DNA of 64,000 nucleotides from Sphingobacterium alkalisoli (GTDB taxonomy: Bacteria; Bacteroidota; Bacteroidia; Sphingobacteriales; Sphingobacteriaceae): the NCBI RefSeq assembly GCF_005049105.1, contig NZ_SUKA01000001.1, positions 868,001 through 932,000 of the forward strand, given 5' to 3'. Under the pieces are notes generated by a model, which did not search any database, had not been told where the DNA came from, and saw only the letters and a program-made list of their open reading frames with translations. Shown here piece after piece: positions 8,990-18,381 of the stretch; the first letter of the stretch is position 1, and every line of letters begins with the position of its first letter. A program made the translations under genes and the position numbers.

Positions 8990-9086
8990 TGCTAATATCG
9001 GAATAAGAATTGATATTACAAAAAAAAGTTTACACCGTATAGCAAATATTCCAATCGGTTTTCGATCCTTACAGGATTTTAATAGA

Positions 9087-9773
9087 TTAACTCACAAGTA
9101 GCTTGTATCCTTTACCGTGGACATTAACAATTTCGACGTTGGGGTCTTCTTTTAAATATTTCCGTAACTTACTCAAAAATACATCCATACTTCTGCCTGT
9201 GAAATAGTTGTCGTCATGCCATATTTTGACTAGTGCCTCTTCGCGTGTTAATACGTCATTTTTCTTTAAGCAAAGTAGACGTAGTAGTTCTGCTTCTTTT
9301 GTAGAAAGCTTTTGTTGCTGTCCTTTGTACGTGACCACCTGGCTGGTGTAATCAAAGAAATAATTTCCAATCTCAAACTTATCTGCCAATTCTTCTTCCT
9401 TATCCTTACTGACACGTTTTAGTAAAGCTTGTATGCGTAACAGTAATTCTTCTACACGAAATGGTTTAGTGATATAATCATCTCCTCCAAGTTCGAAAGC
9501 TTGGGTTTTATCTTCCATCATTCCTTTCGCCGTTGCAAATATTATTGGAATAGTTTGGTCCATCTTACGGACATCTTTACCTAGCGAAAACCCGTCTTTC
9601 TTAGGCATCATCACATCAAAAATGCAAAGATCAAAACGTTCTTTTCGGAATTGTTCCAAAGCTTGATCCCCATCTTGGCAAAGTACAACATCATATTTGC
9701 CTTTTAGTTCTAGATAGTCTTTTAATAACTCGCCTAGATTAGGATCGTCTTCAGCTAATAATATCTTTTGCAT
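9087..9773 (-). CDS. OmpR-family response regulator
   Basis: DNA-binding regulator of a two-component system, 228 residues. The receiver domain (1-about 120) has acidic pocket Asp9-Asp10, phospho-acceptor Asp53 (IFDVMMPK), Thr81 and Lys103 (TKPF). The winged-helix DNA-binding domain (about 130-228) has the recognition-helix region GRSMDVFLSKLRKYL. It is 30 bases downstream of the kinase gene on the same strand, an obvious cognate pair. By organisation and length it resembles Bacteroides RprY, but orthology is inference. Target genes are not identifiable here. Confidence 0.94.
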   Translation of the reverse strand: MQKILLAEDDPNLGELLKDYLELKGKYDVVLCQDGDQALEQFRKERFDLCIFDVMMPKKDGFSLGKDVRKMDQTIPIIFATAKGMMEDKTQAFELGGDDYITKPFRVEELLLRIQALLKRVSKDKEEELADKFEIGNYFFDYTSQVVTYKGQQQKLSTKEAELLRLLCLKKNDVLTREEALVKIWHDDNYFTGRSMDVFLSKLRKYLKEDPNVEIVNVHGKGYKLLVS

Positions 9774-9803
9774 AACAATTTTTTTAAATTTTGTAACCTC
9801 CCA

Positions 9804-11657
9804 TTAATTGGATTTCAGAGGAAGCGTGACCTCAAATTGTGTTCCCTTGTCTTTCTCACTTCTCACCGCTATACGTCCGTCTAATCGCTTGATAATATCA
9901 TTAACATAGCTTAAACCCAGTCCAAATCCTTTCACATTGTGAATGTTTCCGGTCGGGATTCTATAGAACTGATCAAATATTTTTTCTTGCTGTTCTTTTG
10001 TCATTCCCATCCCTTTGTCTGTGACTGTTAATATAATATTATTTTTTGAGTTATATGTCTTTACGGTAATTTCTGGCGCTTCAAGACTATATTTTATTGC
10101 ATTGTCAACTAAGTTAAACATTACATTAGAAAGATGCAATTCATCACCAATTACGGTGTCTTTTTCGGCTGATAGATCAATGTTTATTTTTCCGTTTGCT
10201 TTTTGTAGCTGCAGTTGCATGCTATCTAATACATCTGATACTAATTCATTTACTTCGACATTGACACGTTCTATTTTCAGGTTTTCCTTTTCTAGGCGCG
10301 CAATGTTTAATACTCGTTCGATATGTGACCCTAAGCGGACATTTTCATCATAAATAATATTTGCCAATCTATTCACTCGTTTTTCATCCGATGAGATTTC
10401 CGGATCGCGCAACGATTCACTGGCGATCATTATTGTTGCGACTGGTGTTTTGAATTCATGGGTCATATTATTAATGAAGTCGGTTTTCATTTCCGAAATT
10501 TTCTTCTGTCTGAAAATGATGCTTAGTGTATAAACAAAACATCCTATCAATAAAGCAAATAGCGCCAGAGTGGGCAAAATGAGGTAACTCATGTTGTCTG
10601 CGATGATTGATTTTTTATTCGGAAAATATACAGACAGCACGCCGGGCGTCTGATTGTTGGCATCGCCTTGAAAAAGTGGGGTGCTATAGCGAGTAATTTT
10701 TTCTGATGAATTGAAATTGGCATCCGCTTGAATGTTAAAGATTAGGTTGTTATTGTGTCTATCACGAATCTCAATATTGAATGGTGTGTGAATGTCGCGA
10801 CGTTCTAGTTCATCTTTGATCAATCGTTGGACAGATATAATATTAATACGTTCTCGAAGCGGTTTTTTTGCTAATTCCATGGCGATGGCCACCTGTTCTA
10901 CCAGCTCGGGATTCTTACCTCCTAAGATAGCTACTGAATCTTCTAAGCTAAACGCGCTTTCCAGTTTTTGCAGATTTAGCTCTTTTAGTTTCTTCTCATG
11001 ATTATAAAGCTCAAAAGCGATTTTATCACTGGATTTAGGAGGAAGAGCTACCGTGCCCAGGTTAACTTTTCCCGTAATCGGATCAATGATTGGGATGCCA
11101 TAGCGGACACTGTCATCTTTCGCTTCTATTTCTGGAACTTTTGTAGTCGCCCCAATAAAGACCTCATTATCCATTAAGCTACCGTATTGGCTTGGAACAC
11201 GGCTAATTTGAATATCTATATATTTTTGATAAGCTTCTCTTCGGATGTAGGTTTCATAAAAGGAATTGTCGACTTCCGTAGCATTTGGGAATTGACCTTT
11301 CAAATCACGTTCGGCATCTCTAAATTTATTTTCAATTTCGATCTGTTGTTGTTGAAGATGTTTAATCTTATCTTGTATATCAAGTTGTTTGCTTAAGATA
11401 CGTTCTTTTGCCCGTTGTTTTTCCTGATCTTGAAGGTACTTTGTTTGATTTACCTTTTGTTGGGCGCGCGTGAATAGATAAATTTCTCTGCGTTCTATAT
11501 GTCCAGAAACCGCATTTAATGAAGCCATCACACCTTCGTCAAATAATTTTGATTTCTGTTGATATGTCTCTCGAATAAAATAATATTGCATGGCGACGAC
11601 ACCTAATAAGGCAATCGACATTAACCATATTATTAATGCAATACTTCTTTTTTTCAT
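9804..11657 (-). CDS. Membrane sensor histidine kinase, RprX-like
   Basis: Partner of the OmpR-type regulator downstream. The 617-residue protein has a first membrane helix (about 7-27), a long extracytoplasmic region (29-355) with a Gln/Lys/Glu-rich coiled coil at about 66-118, a second helix (about 358-382), a HisKA domain with phospho-acceptor His400 (NNMTHEFKTP), and an HATPase_c domain with N, G1 (DKGMGM) and G2 (GFGLGLSYV) boxes. No HAMP or PAS domain is seen. The sensor region is not assignable to a known domain by eye, so the signal is unknown. The ATG at 11657 gives a basic start before the first helix. Confidence 0.93.
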   Translation of the reverse strand: MKKRSIALIIWLMSIALLGVVAMQYYFIRETYQQKSKLFDEGVMASLNAVSGHIERREIYLFTRAQQKVNQTKYLQDQEKQRAKERILSKQLDIQDKIKHLQQQQIEIENKFRDAERDLKGQFPNATEVDNSFYETYIRREAYQKYIDIQISRVPSQYGSLMDNEVFIGATTKVPEIEAKDDSVRYGIPIIDPITGKVNLGTVALPPKSSDKIAFELYNHEKKLKELNLQKLESAFSLEDSVAILGGKNPELVEQVAIAMELAKKPLRERINIISVQRLIKDELERRDIHTPFNIEIRDRHNNNLIFNIQADANFNSSEKITRYSTPLFQGDANNQTPGVLSVYFPNKKSIIADNMSYLILPTLALFALLIGCFVYTLSIIFRQKKISEMKTDFINNMTHEFKTPVATIMIASESLRDPEISSDEKRVNRLANIIYDENVRLGSHIERVLNIARLEKENLKIERVNVEVNELVSDVLDSMQLQLQKANGKINIDLSAEKDTVIGDELHLSNVMFNLVDNAIKYSLEAPEITVKTYNSKNNIILTVTDKGMGMTKEQQEKIFDQFYRIPTGNIHNVKGFGLGLSYVNDIIKRLDGRIAVRSEKDKGTQFEVTLPLKSN

Positions 11658-12140
11658 TCGGATAAATTATTTATGAACATAGGGGCTGGATGGTGTACCA
11701 TGTGCGTTCCCCTTGGTTGTTTATCAACGTGTTGTTTGTTCTTTAATGGCACTAACGAATTGTTTTGATAAGTTTCCATGGCAATAAAGCTTGCCTACCG
11801 AAGACAAGCGTCTTGAATATCCTTGCATTTGCTAGTAGATGCGTCATGATGGTTCTATTTACTGTAAAATTGTTTTGTTCGTTCAAAACCGTTGGCTCCA
11901 TTACGTACAAAAATAGTAATGATAATTCCTGTTTGCATGCATTTAACACTATTTAACAGCTTATTTTATAGTGTATTATGTTTTTTTTATGCTAAATGGG
12001 GATGCTTCAAGTCATTGTCGAGTACAAACACGCGGAATAGTTGAACTGGAAACTCGCTTATAATAATTCATGTAAATATGAAACAGAAAAAGCGGAACGC
12101 CTTTTAACATCCCGCTTTTTCGGTTATCGATCTGTAATTA
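11658..12140. other. 483-base intergenic region between pyk and the histidine kinase
   Basis: It holds the pyk terminator at its right part (12086-12121) and presumably the promoter of the kinase-regulator operon. A TATTTTTG element on the minus strand (11915-11908) fits the -7 consensus but lacks a clear -33 box. Open frames on both strands around 11752-11956 overlap each other antisense and show no homology I recognise. I see no RNA gene. Confidence 0.5.
12086..12121 (-). terminator. Intrinsic terminator of pyk
   Basis: A perfect 10-bp stem (12086-12095 with 12112-12121), GC-rich at the inner end and with A/T runs at the base, encloses a 16-base loop. On the minus strand it follows the pyk stop by about 20 bases, and the T-run forms the end of the stem. 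Confidence 0.8.
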
Positions 12141-13571
12141 TTATCTTAATTCAGACACACGAATCGTATTTGTTCTCCCTTTTTCGTGTAGCGGAGTAGA
12201 AGAAGTATTAATAACGATTTGACCCGGTTCAACCAATTGATACTCTCTTAGTAAGCCATTTACGTCTTGAATCGTACCGTCGGTGCTTTCATATTTCTCA
12301 TAGATAAACGTATTAACACCCCAAACAAGGCTCAAAAGGCGTAATAAAGTTTTGTTTCCTGTGAAAACATAGATATTAGCATCCGGACGATAGCTGGCAA
12401 TTTCCATTGCTGTGTAGCCTGATGTTGTCATGACAGCAATTGCCGATGCCTTTGATTTTTCAGCTAGGAAAATAGAAGAGCTACAGATTGCGTCTGGAAT
12501 TTTAGTAATGTCGATATAAGTGTCTTCTTTAGAACTGTAATAAGGATAAGAGGTAGATTCGACGTGGGTAATTATTTTAGCCATTGTCTCAATTACCATC
12601 TCAGGGAATTCACCAACAGACGTCTCGCCACTTAACATCACAGCATCAGCTCCATCTAAAACAGAATTTGCAACGTCGTTTACTTCCGCACGGGTAGGAC
12701 GTGGCGTTGTAATCATGCTTTCCAGCATCTGTGTTGCGATGATCACCGGCTTCGATAAGTCACGACATTTTTGTACGATAATCTTTTGAAGACCTGGGAC
12801 TTCTTCCATCGGTAATTCAACTCCCAAGTCACCACGGGCTACCATTATTGCATCAGTAGCTTCAATAATTGCATCGATATTTTCGATAGCTTCTGGTTTT
12901 TCTATTTTAGCAATTATCTTTGCATGGCTTCCTTTCGCGGCGATGATAGCCTTACCTTGGATGATATCTTCTGCAGAACGGACAAATGACATGGCAATCC
13001 AATCTGCACCATGGTCCAATGCGAAGTTAAGGTTGTCCAAATCTTCATCTGTCAATGAAGGAATAGAAACTTTTGTGTTAGGTAGATTCACTCCCTTCCG
13101 TGAAGTCAAGACACCACCATGAACCACTTCACAGTTTACGGTATCCAAATGATTGGTGTTAATGACACGTAATTGGAGTTTTCCATCGTCTAATAAGATG
13201 ATTTCATCTTCTTTGACATCGTTAGGGAAGTTTTCGTAAGTAATATATATACGATTTTCGTCGCCGATCAATTCATGTGTGGTGATTTCTACAGTAGACC
13301 CGTTGATTAATATAGCCCCGCCTTCTTTCATTTTTCCAATCCGGATTTTAGGACCTTGCAAGTCTGCTAAAATGCCAACGTTGAAAGGGTTTTCAGCGTT
13401 AATTTCATTGATCGTTTTGATAACTTTTAGATGATCCTCTTGGCTGCCGTGAGAAAAGTTTAGGCGGCAAACGTCAACACCTTTAGCAATCATACGGGTA
13501 AGTACTTCCTTATTGGAAGAGGCTGGACCTAGAGTTGCTACTATTTTTGTTCTTTTTTGAATCTTCTTCAT
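12141..13571 (-). CDS. pyk: Pyruvate kinase
   Basis: Final step of glycolysis: phosphoenolpyruvate + ADP to pyruvate + ATP. The 476-residue protein has the N-terminal KIVATLGPAS motif with substrate-binding Arg in CRLNFSHG, the signature around KIEKPEAIENIDAI with catalytic Lys, the MVARGDLGVE segment and the ATQMLESM motif, followed by the C-terminal domain. Length is normal. The ATG at 13571 gives the common MKKIQKRTKIVATLGPAS start. It is expressed away from the acpP cluster and is followed by its own terminator. The next gene upstream on the same strand is the IPExxxVDY protein, 110 bases away. Confidence 0.97.
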   Translation of the reverse strand: MKKIQKRTKIVATLGPASSNKEVLTRMIAKGVDVCRLNFSHGSQEDHLKVIKTINEINAENPFNVGILADLQGPKIRIGKMKEGGAILINGSTVEITTHELIGDENRIYITYENFPNDVKEDEIILLDDGKLQLRVINTNHLDTVNCEVVHGGVLTSRKGVNLPNTKVSIPSLTDEDLDNLNFALDHGADWIAMSFVRSAEDIIQGKAIIAAKGSHAKIIAKIEKPEAIENIDAIIEATDAIMVARGDLGVELPMEEVPGLQKIIVQKCRDLSKPVIIATQMLESMITTPRPTRAEVNDVANSVLDGADAVMLSGETSVGEFPEMVIETMAKIITHVESTSYPYYSSKEDTYIDITKIPDAICSSSIFLAEKSKASAIAVMTTSGYTAMEIASYRPDANIYVFTGNKTLLRLLSLVWGVNTFIYEKYESTDGTIQDVNGLLREYQLVEPGQIVINTSSTPLHEKGRTNTIRVSELR

Positions 13572-13681
13572 GTAAGTATTCTTTTGTTCTCTTTTACTTT
13601 ATAAGCCCCTGATAATAGTCAGAGTTCATTATTAGGTTGATATTGTATAATGTGTATTTTTTACACTTTGTAAATAATTCG

Positions 13682-14221
13682 CTAAAATATCAGATTTTCT
13701 TTAGATTTCAATGTAATCGGGTCAATTTCTTTTGCCAATAAGATGTCTTTTACTTTTTTTAGGTTGTCTATAAGCTTCTCTAAATCCTCTTCGTCGATGA
13801 AATGTTTTATGATTAAGAAATAATCAAAATTGGCTGCTTCCGGTACTAAAAAGCCATTCTCAATACTCTTATTATTCATAATATAGAACTCATATTCGAA
13901 TGAGTCGTTACAATATCTATACGTCGGAAAGTGATGGATATTGTCTTTTTTTTTACTTTTCGACTTTTCATATATAATGTGATAGTCTAATTCTTCTTGA
14001 CTTTTATTTTTAAGATTATTATTGTGGTCTATGGGATCTTCTTTACCATAGATGAATTTAAGTCCGGTATATTTGTTAATGAAATGGCAAAGTCTGTAAT
14101 CGCGGAGAGAAGAACTGATGCCAATTAAAATAAAATCCAGTTCAAGATCAAAATCGGTTTCTAATTTGAATGTTATTTTATTCAAGGCTTTATACTTATT
14201 TTTGTTTCTACGAAAATACAA
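13682..14221 (-). CDS. IPExxxVDY family protein
   Basis: Bacteroidota-specific family of unknown function, usually next to pyk and acpP, as here. The family motif appears as VPEAANFDY at residues 126-134. The 179-residue frame has no ATG near its 5' end. It opens with TTG at 14221, and a second TTG at 14185 would give LNKITFKLE, closer to the usual family N-terminus (167 residues). The true start is therefore uncertain. The protein is soluble, Lys/Asp-rich, and has a low-complexity KSKSKKKD stretch (about 86-93). It is divergent from acpP. Confidence 0.8.
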   Translation of the reverse strand: MYFRRNKNKYKALNKITFKLETDFDLELDFILIGISSSLRDYRLCHFINKYTGLKFIYGKEDPIDHNNNLKNKSQEELDYHIIYEKSKSKKKDNIHHFPTYRYCNDSFEYEFYIMNNKSIENGFLVPEAANFDYFLIIKHFIDEEDLEKLIDNLKKVKDILLAKEIDPITLKSKENLIF

Positions 14222-14387
14222 TTTATGACGAGGTTTTGTATTGTAAATGTGTAATATTTGTATTTAATTAGAATATATTTGCAAAAAGATAATTCTTTTG
14301 GTAATATTGAAAGAGGTTTGTTAGAGCCGTTTATGGTTACAAAACTCAAAATTATTGTTCTTTATTTTTCGCTACGAATCAAAAGAG

Positions 14388-14418
14388 TTTGATTTTTGGG
14401 GAAATTTATTTTTCTTTG
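14388..14418 (+). promoter_or_regulatory. Promoter of acpP-fabF-rnc
   Basis: A -33 box TTTG (14388-14391), a 19-base spacer and a -7 box TTTCTTTG (14411-14418, one mismatch to TAnnTTTG) give a start near 14422, about 30 bases before the acpP ATG. This is the Bacteroidota sigma factor consensus and spacing. Confidence 0.65.
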
Positions 14419-14451
14419 CACAGATTTATTAAACAATTAAACTATAAAATC

Positions 14452-14688
14452 ATGTCAGATATCGCATCAAGAGTAAAAGCAATTATCGTAGAAAAGTTAG
14501 GTGTAGATGAAAACGAAGTAACACCAGAAGCTTCTTTCACGAATGATTTAGGTGCAGACTCACTTGATACAGTTGAGTTGATCATGGAGTTCGAAAAAGA
14601 ATTTAACGTTGCAATTCCTGATGACCAAGCTGAAAATATCAGTACTGTAGGTCAAGCGATTGCTTATTTAGAAAAGAACGTTAACTAA
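14452..14688 (+). CDS. acpP: Acyl carrier protein
   Basis: Carries growing acyl chains on a phosphopantetheine arm in type II fatty acid synthesis. 78 residues, acidic, with the attachment Ser37 in the conserved [10 protein letters not shown]. The ATG at 14452 gives [10 protein letters not shown]. The open frame extends upstream to 14389, but that part overlaps the promoter and has no family match. fabF follows after 27 bases, the standard acpP-fabF pair. Confidence 0.97.
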   Translation: MSDIASRVKAIIVEKLGVDENEVTPEASFTNDLGADSLDTVELIMEFEKEFNVAIPDDQAENISTVGQAIAYLEKNVN

Positions 14689-14715
14689 CTAATTTTATTA
14701 GGCCAAACATAATAA

Positions 14716-15969
14716 ATGGAGCTTAAAAGAGTAGTTGTAACAGGATTAGGCGCACTTACACCATTAGGAAATACCGCCCCAGCATACTGGGATGGATTGC
14801 TTAATGGTGTAAGTGGTGCTGCTCCTATTACGCAATTTGATGCGTCGAAGTTTAAGACCCGATTTGCTTGTGAAGTAAAGGGGTTTGATCCACATGAATT
14901 TATGGATCGAAAAGAGGCACGTAAGGTGGATCCTTTTGTACAATATGCTATTGCCTCAACCGATGAAGCGGTAAAAGATGCTAATTTGAACTTTGAGCAA
15001 TTAGATACAAATCGTATAGGAGTTATTTGGGGATCTGGCATTGGTGGACTGAAGACATTTTATGATGAAGTATCATCCTATGCTAAAGGCGACGGTACAC
15101 CTCGTTTTAATCCATTCTTTATACCTAAAATGATCGTGGATATTGCTCCGGGTCATATTTCCATGCGTTATGGTTTACGTGGTCCGAATTTTTCATGTGT
15201 ATCCGCATGTGCATCTGCAACAAATGCCATGATAGATGCGTTTAATTATATTCGAACTGGTATGTCGGATATGATCATCACTGGAGGCTCGGAAGCGATT
15301 ATCAATGAAGCTGGGATAGGTGGATTCAATGCATTACACGCATTATCTACCCGAAACGACGACCCTAAAACTGCCTCGCGCCCTTTTGATAAAGATCGAG
15401 ATGGATTTGTTGCGGGTGAAGGATCGGGTACTATTATCTTAGAAAGTCTTGAGCACGCTCTAGCAAGAGGTGCGAAAATTTACGCAGAGATAGTAGGAGG
15501 AGGCATGAGTGCCGATGCGAATCATATTACTGCACCGCACCCTGAAGGTCTAGGTGCAAAGTTAGTGATGACTAATGCGCTAAGAGATGCTCGTATGGAG
15601 GTGACGGATATTGATTATATCAATGTACACGGAACATCTACACCTCTGGGAGATATTAGCGAAACCAAAGCAATTAAAGAATTATTTGGTGAGCATGCTT
15701 ATTCTCTGAACATTAGTTCGACTAAATCTATGACCGGCCACTTGCTGGGGGCTGCGGGAGCTGTCGAAGCTATAGCTTCTATTTATGCTGTTCAAAATGA
15801 TATAGTACCGCCTACTATTAACCATTTTACGGATGATCCAGAATTGGACAATAAATTGAATTTCACTTTCAATATCCCTCAAAAACGGGTGGTTAACGCT
15901 GCTATGAGCAATACCTTTGGATTCGGAGGTCACAATGCTTCTGTTGTGATTAAAAAATACAAAGCTTAA
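14716..15969 (+). CDS. fabF: 3-oxoacyl-[acyl-carrier-protein] synthase II
   Basis: Condensing enzyme that elongates acyl-ACP with malonyl-ACP. 417 residues with the Cys-His-His triad: Cys165 in SACASA, His305 in VHGTSTPLGD and His342 in TGHLLGAAG. The Gly-rich C-terminal FGFGGHNAS motif is intact. It is between acpP and rnc on one strand with short gaps, and probably co-transcribed. Confidence 0.97.
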   Translation: MELKRVVVTGLGALTPLGNTAPAYWDGLLNGVSGAAPITQFDASKFKTRFACEVKGFDPHEFMDRKEARKVDPFVQYAIASTDEAVKDANLNFEQLDTNRIGVIWGSGIGGLKTFYDEVSSYAKGDGTPRFNPFFIPKMIVDIAPGHISMRYGLRGPNFSCVSACASATNAMIDAFNYIRTGMSDMIITGGSEAIINEAGIGGFNALHALSTRNDDPKTASRPFDKDRDGFVAGEGSGTIILESLEHALARGAKIYAEIVGGGMSADANHITAPHPEGLGAKLVMTNALRDARMEVTDIDYINVHGTSTPLGDISETKAIKELFGEHAYSLNISSTKSMTGHLLGAAGAVEAIASIYAVQNDIVPPTINHFTDDPELDNKLNFTFNIPQKRVVNAAMSNTFGFGGHNASVVIKKYKA

Positions 15970-15993
15970 TAGCGTGGTTAGGCTAAAGATCTT

Positions 15994-16019
15994 AATAGGT
16001 AGTGTTATAGCTGCCTATT
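15994..16019 (+). terminator. Weak terminator-like hairpin between fabF and rnc
   Basis: A 9-bp stem with one G-U pair (15994-16002 with 16011-16019) and an 8-base loop is followed by a T/C-rich stretch. It may only partly stop transcription, giving less rnc than fabF mRNA. Confidence 0.4.
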
Positions 16020-16038
16020 TCTTCTTATAGTAAGAAAC

Positions 16039-16776
16039 ATGTCTTTAAGTATTTACAAGCTCTATTTATCCCCTCAGAAAGCTTATATAAAAAAGCTTAA
16101 GAATTTACTTGGATTCGTTCCAGGGAATGTTAAGTTATATCAAATGGCTTTTCGGCATAAGTCTGTTGCAAAACTGATTAAAGAAGGTGTGAAAAATAGC
16201 AACGAGCGCTTGGAGTTCTTGGGAGACGCAGTCCTAGGTTCTGTAGTGGCTGAGTTACTTTTTAAACTTTACCCCTATAAAGATGAGGGCTTTTTGACGG
16301 AAATGCGTTCTAAAATTGTTTCCCGAGCTAATCTGAACCAACTGGCCCGCAAGTTGGGATTGAACGAATTAATTCAGTACGATGCGCGTATGATAAGCTA
16401 CCAAAATAAGCAAGGCTCTTTATTAGGTGATGCATTTGAAGCTTTGGTTGGCGCAGTATATTTAGATAAAGGCTATCAATTTACGCGTGAATTTTTACTT
16501 TCACGAATTATAAAGCCCCATGTTGATATACATACGCTAGAAAATACAGAAACCAATTTTAAAAGCCGTTTGATCGAATGGTGTCAACAGGAAGGGAAGG
16601 ATGTTCAATTTGTGCAGACGGATAACCCTGAAGGTGAATCATCCAAAATGTTTAGTATATTAGTACAGGTAAATGGTGAGGTGTGTGGCTTGGGACGTGA
16701 TTTCAACAAAAAGAGTGCAGAGAAATTGGCGGCCGAGCGTGCCTGCGAATTCTTGAAGATTATCGAATCGGTATAG
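16039..16776 (+). CDS. rnc: Ribonuclease III
   Basis: Double-strand-specific endoribonuclease for rRNA and mRNA processing. 245 residues: the endonuclease domain carries the signature [12 protein letters not shown] (55-66) with metal ligands Glu59 and Asp63 and the later [14 protein letters not shown] with the second acidic pair. A C-terminal dsRNA-binding domain (about 172-243) ends with [12 protein letters not shown]. The N-terminus has a short extension ([18 protein letters not shown]) common in Bacteroidota homologs. Order acpP-fabF-rnc is conserved. Its possible substrates include the hairpins in the ribosomal operon described below. Confidence 0.96.
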   Translation: MSLSIYKLYLSPQKAYIKKLKNLLGFVPGNVKLYQMAFRHKSVAKLIKEGVKNSNERLEFLGDAVLGSVVAELLFKLYPYKDEGFLTEMRSKIVSRANLNQLARKLGLNELIQYDARMISYQNKQGSLLGDAFEALVGAVYLDKGYQFTREFLLSRIIKPHVDIHTLENTETNFKSRLIEWCQQEGKDVQFVQTDNPEGESSKMFSILVQVNGEVCGLGRDFNKKSAEKLAAERACEFLKIIESV

Positions 16777-16825
16777 TACTTCTTTTTTAACTTTAATTCC
16801 TTTTTTCTTATTCGCTTTCTTATAT

Positions 16826-16833
16826 TACCTTTG
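16826..16833 (+). promoter_or_regulatory. -7 promoter element of hisS, at the start codon
   Basis: TACCTTTG is a perfect TAnnTTTG. Its last base is followed by only four bases before the hisS ATG. With the usual start about four bases after the element, the transcript would begin at or next to the ATG. A clear -33 TTTG is not seen in the T-rich stretch upstream. Confidence 0.6.
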
Positions 16834-16837
16834 CGCT

Positions 16838-18220
16838 ATGGCAATAGTAAAACCCTCTTTGGCAAAAGGTACGCGTGATTTTTCTCCCATTGAAATGGAG
16901 AAACGCAATTATATTTTCAATGTCCTGAAAGATGTTTTTAAAAAATTCGGGTATAATGAAATTCAAACGCCCTCTTTTGAAAATTTGTCGACACTTACAG
17001 GGAAATATGGTGATGAAGGAGATAAGTTGATTTTTAAAATATTGAATTCCGGGGATTACTTAGCTAAGGCCCCCTCGGAGTTATTGTTGTCTAAATCGTC
17101 CACTAAACTTACTGCTCATCTTTCGGAAAAAGCGTTACGCTATGATCTAACAGTGCCATTTGCACGGTATGTCGTTATGCATCAGAATGATATTTCATTG
17201 CCTTTCAAGCGTTTTCAGATTCAGCCCGTCTGGCGGGCAGATCGTCCTCAACGTGGTCGTTATCGAGAATTCTATCAATGTGACGTGGATGTAGTGGGGT
17301 CTGATAGTTTATTGAATGAGGCAGAGTTTATTCTAATCTATCATGAGGCCTTAAAAGCATTGGGGCTACGGGATTTTACGATTAAGATCAATAACCGTAA
17401 GATATTAACGGGAATTGCAGAAGTGATAGGTAAGCCTGAGCTTATCGTTGATATGACTGTTGCGATAGACAAGTTAGATAAAATTGGATTGGAGGGTGTG
17501 AATAAGGAACTTTTAGAAAGAGGGTTTACAGAAGATGATTTGGAGATGCTAAAGCCGATTATCTTGCTGGAGGGGACTAATTATGAAAAGCTTGGCCAAT
17601 TAAAATCTGTTTTATCTTCCTCTGAAAATGGACTGAAAGGCATTGCGGAGATTGAGGATGTATTCGCGTATATCCAGCAATTCCAGCAAACCGAAAACAA
17701 GTTGGATACGTTTGTAGAGGTTGATATTACCTTGGCGAGGGGATTGAACTATTATACGGGATGTATATTCGAAGTAAAAACGAATGAGGTCGCGATGGGC
17801 AGTATCGGGGGGGGAGGGCGATACGATGATCTAACCGGGATGTTTGGTTTGAAAGGTTTGACTGGAGTAGGTGTTTCTTTTGGAGCGGATCGCATTTATG
17901 ACGTGCTGGAAGAGCTGGATTTGTTTCCGAAAAGATCAATGACAAGTACGAAATTATTGATTGTGAATTTTGATAAAAATGCTGAAACCTTTACCTTGCC
18001 CTTACTTTATAAGTTACGTCGAGAGAATATTGCGGCGGAACTTTATCCCACGGCGGTGAAATTAAAAAAGCAGCTGAGCTATGCTGATGCTAAGTCGATT
18101 CCATATGTTTTATTAGTAGGAGAAGAGGAGATCCAATCTGGCAAATTGACGCTAAAAGATATGGTTACTGGGGAGCAGAAGTCGTTGAAGGAAGATACGT
18201 TAATCGAAATTTTAAGATAA
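16838..18220 (+). CDS. hisS: Histidyl-tRNA synthetase
   Basis: Charges tRNA-His with histidine. The 460-residue class II synthetase shows motif 2 ([19 protein letters not shown]), the histidine-binding loop near [10 protein letters not shown], motif 3 ([14 protein letters not shown] and [11 protein letters not shown]) and a C-terminal anticodon-binding domain. The N-terminal [10 protein letters not shown] motif fixes the ATG at 16838. The gene lies 61 bases after rnc and has its own -7 element. Confidence 0.97.
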   Translation: MAIVKPSLAKGTRDFSPIEMEKRNYIFNVLKDVFKKFGYNEIQTPSFENLSTLTGKYGDEGDKLIFKILNSGDYLAKAPSELLLSKSSTKLTAHLSEKALRYDLTVPFARYVVMHQNDISLPFKRFQIQPVWRADRPQRGRYREFYQCDVDVVGSDSLLNEAEFILIYHEALKALGLRDFTIKINNRKILTGIAEVIGKPELIVDMTVAIDKLDKIGLEGVNKELLERGFTEDDLEMLKPIILLEGTNYEKLGQLKSVLSSSENGLKGIAEIEDVFAYIQQFQQTENKLDTFVEVDITLARGLNYYTGCIFEVKTNEVAMGSIGGGGRYDDLTGMFGLKGLTGVGVSFGADRIYDVLEELDLFPKRSMTSTKLLIVNFDKNAETFTLPLLYKLRRENIAAELYPTAVKLKKQLSYADAKSIPYVLLVGEEEIQSGKLTLKDMVTGEQKSLKEDTLIEILR

Positions 18221-18323
18221 TTTCACAGATGGGGCTAGTTAGCTATAGGCACCTTTATGTTATTTTGACATTAATAATAAAATGTAATAAAAATTAACCA
18301 ATTAGGATGTTAAATGTATCCTT

Positions 18324-18349
18324 TTTGTCGTTATAAATTATTAGATTTG
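18324..18349 (+). promoter_or_regulatory. Probable promoter of pdhA-pdhC
   Basis: A perfect -7 element TAGATTTG (18342-18349) lies 32 bases before the pdhA ATG. The nearest TTTG box (18324-18327) leaves a spacer of only 14 bases, shorter than the usual 19-21, so the -33 part is doubtful. Confidence 0.45.
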
Positions 18350-18381
18350 TAATCAGTTTAGTAAGAAACAAAGACTATAAA

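Noticed and set aside
9064..9080. Short hairpin with T-run near the response regulator stop
   Set aside because: Only a 5-bp stem and the T-run is on the wrong side for the minus-strand operon, so not a convincing terminator.
11752..11956. Two antisense open frames in the pyk-kinase gap
   Set aside because: They mirror each other in an AT-rich spacer, have no recognisable protein features and no promoter evidence.
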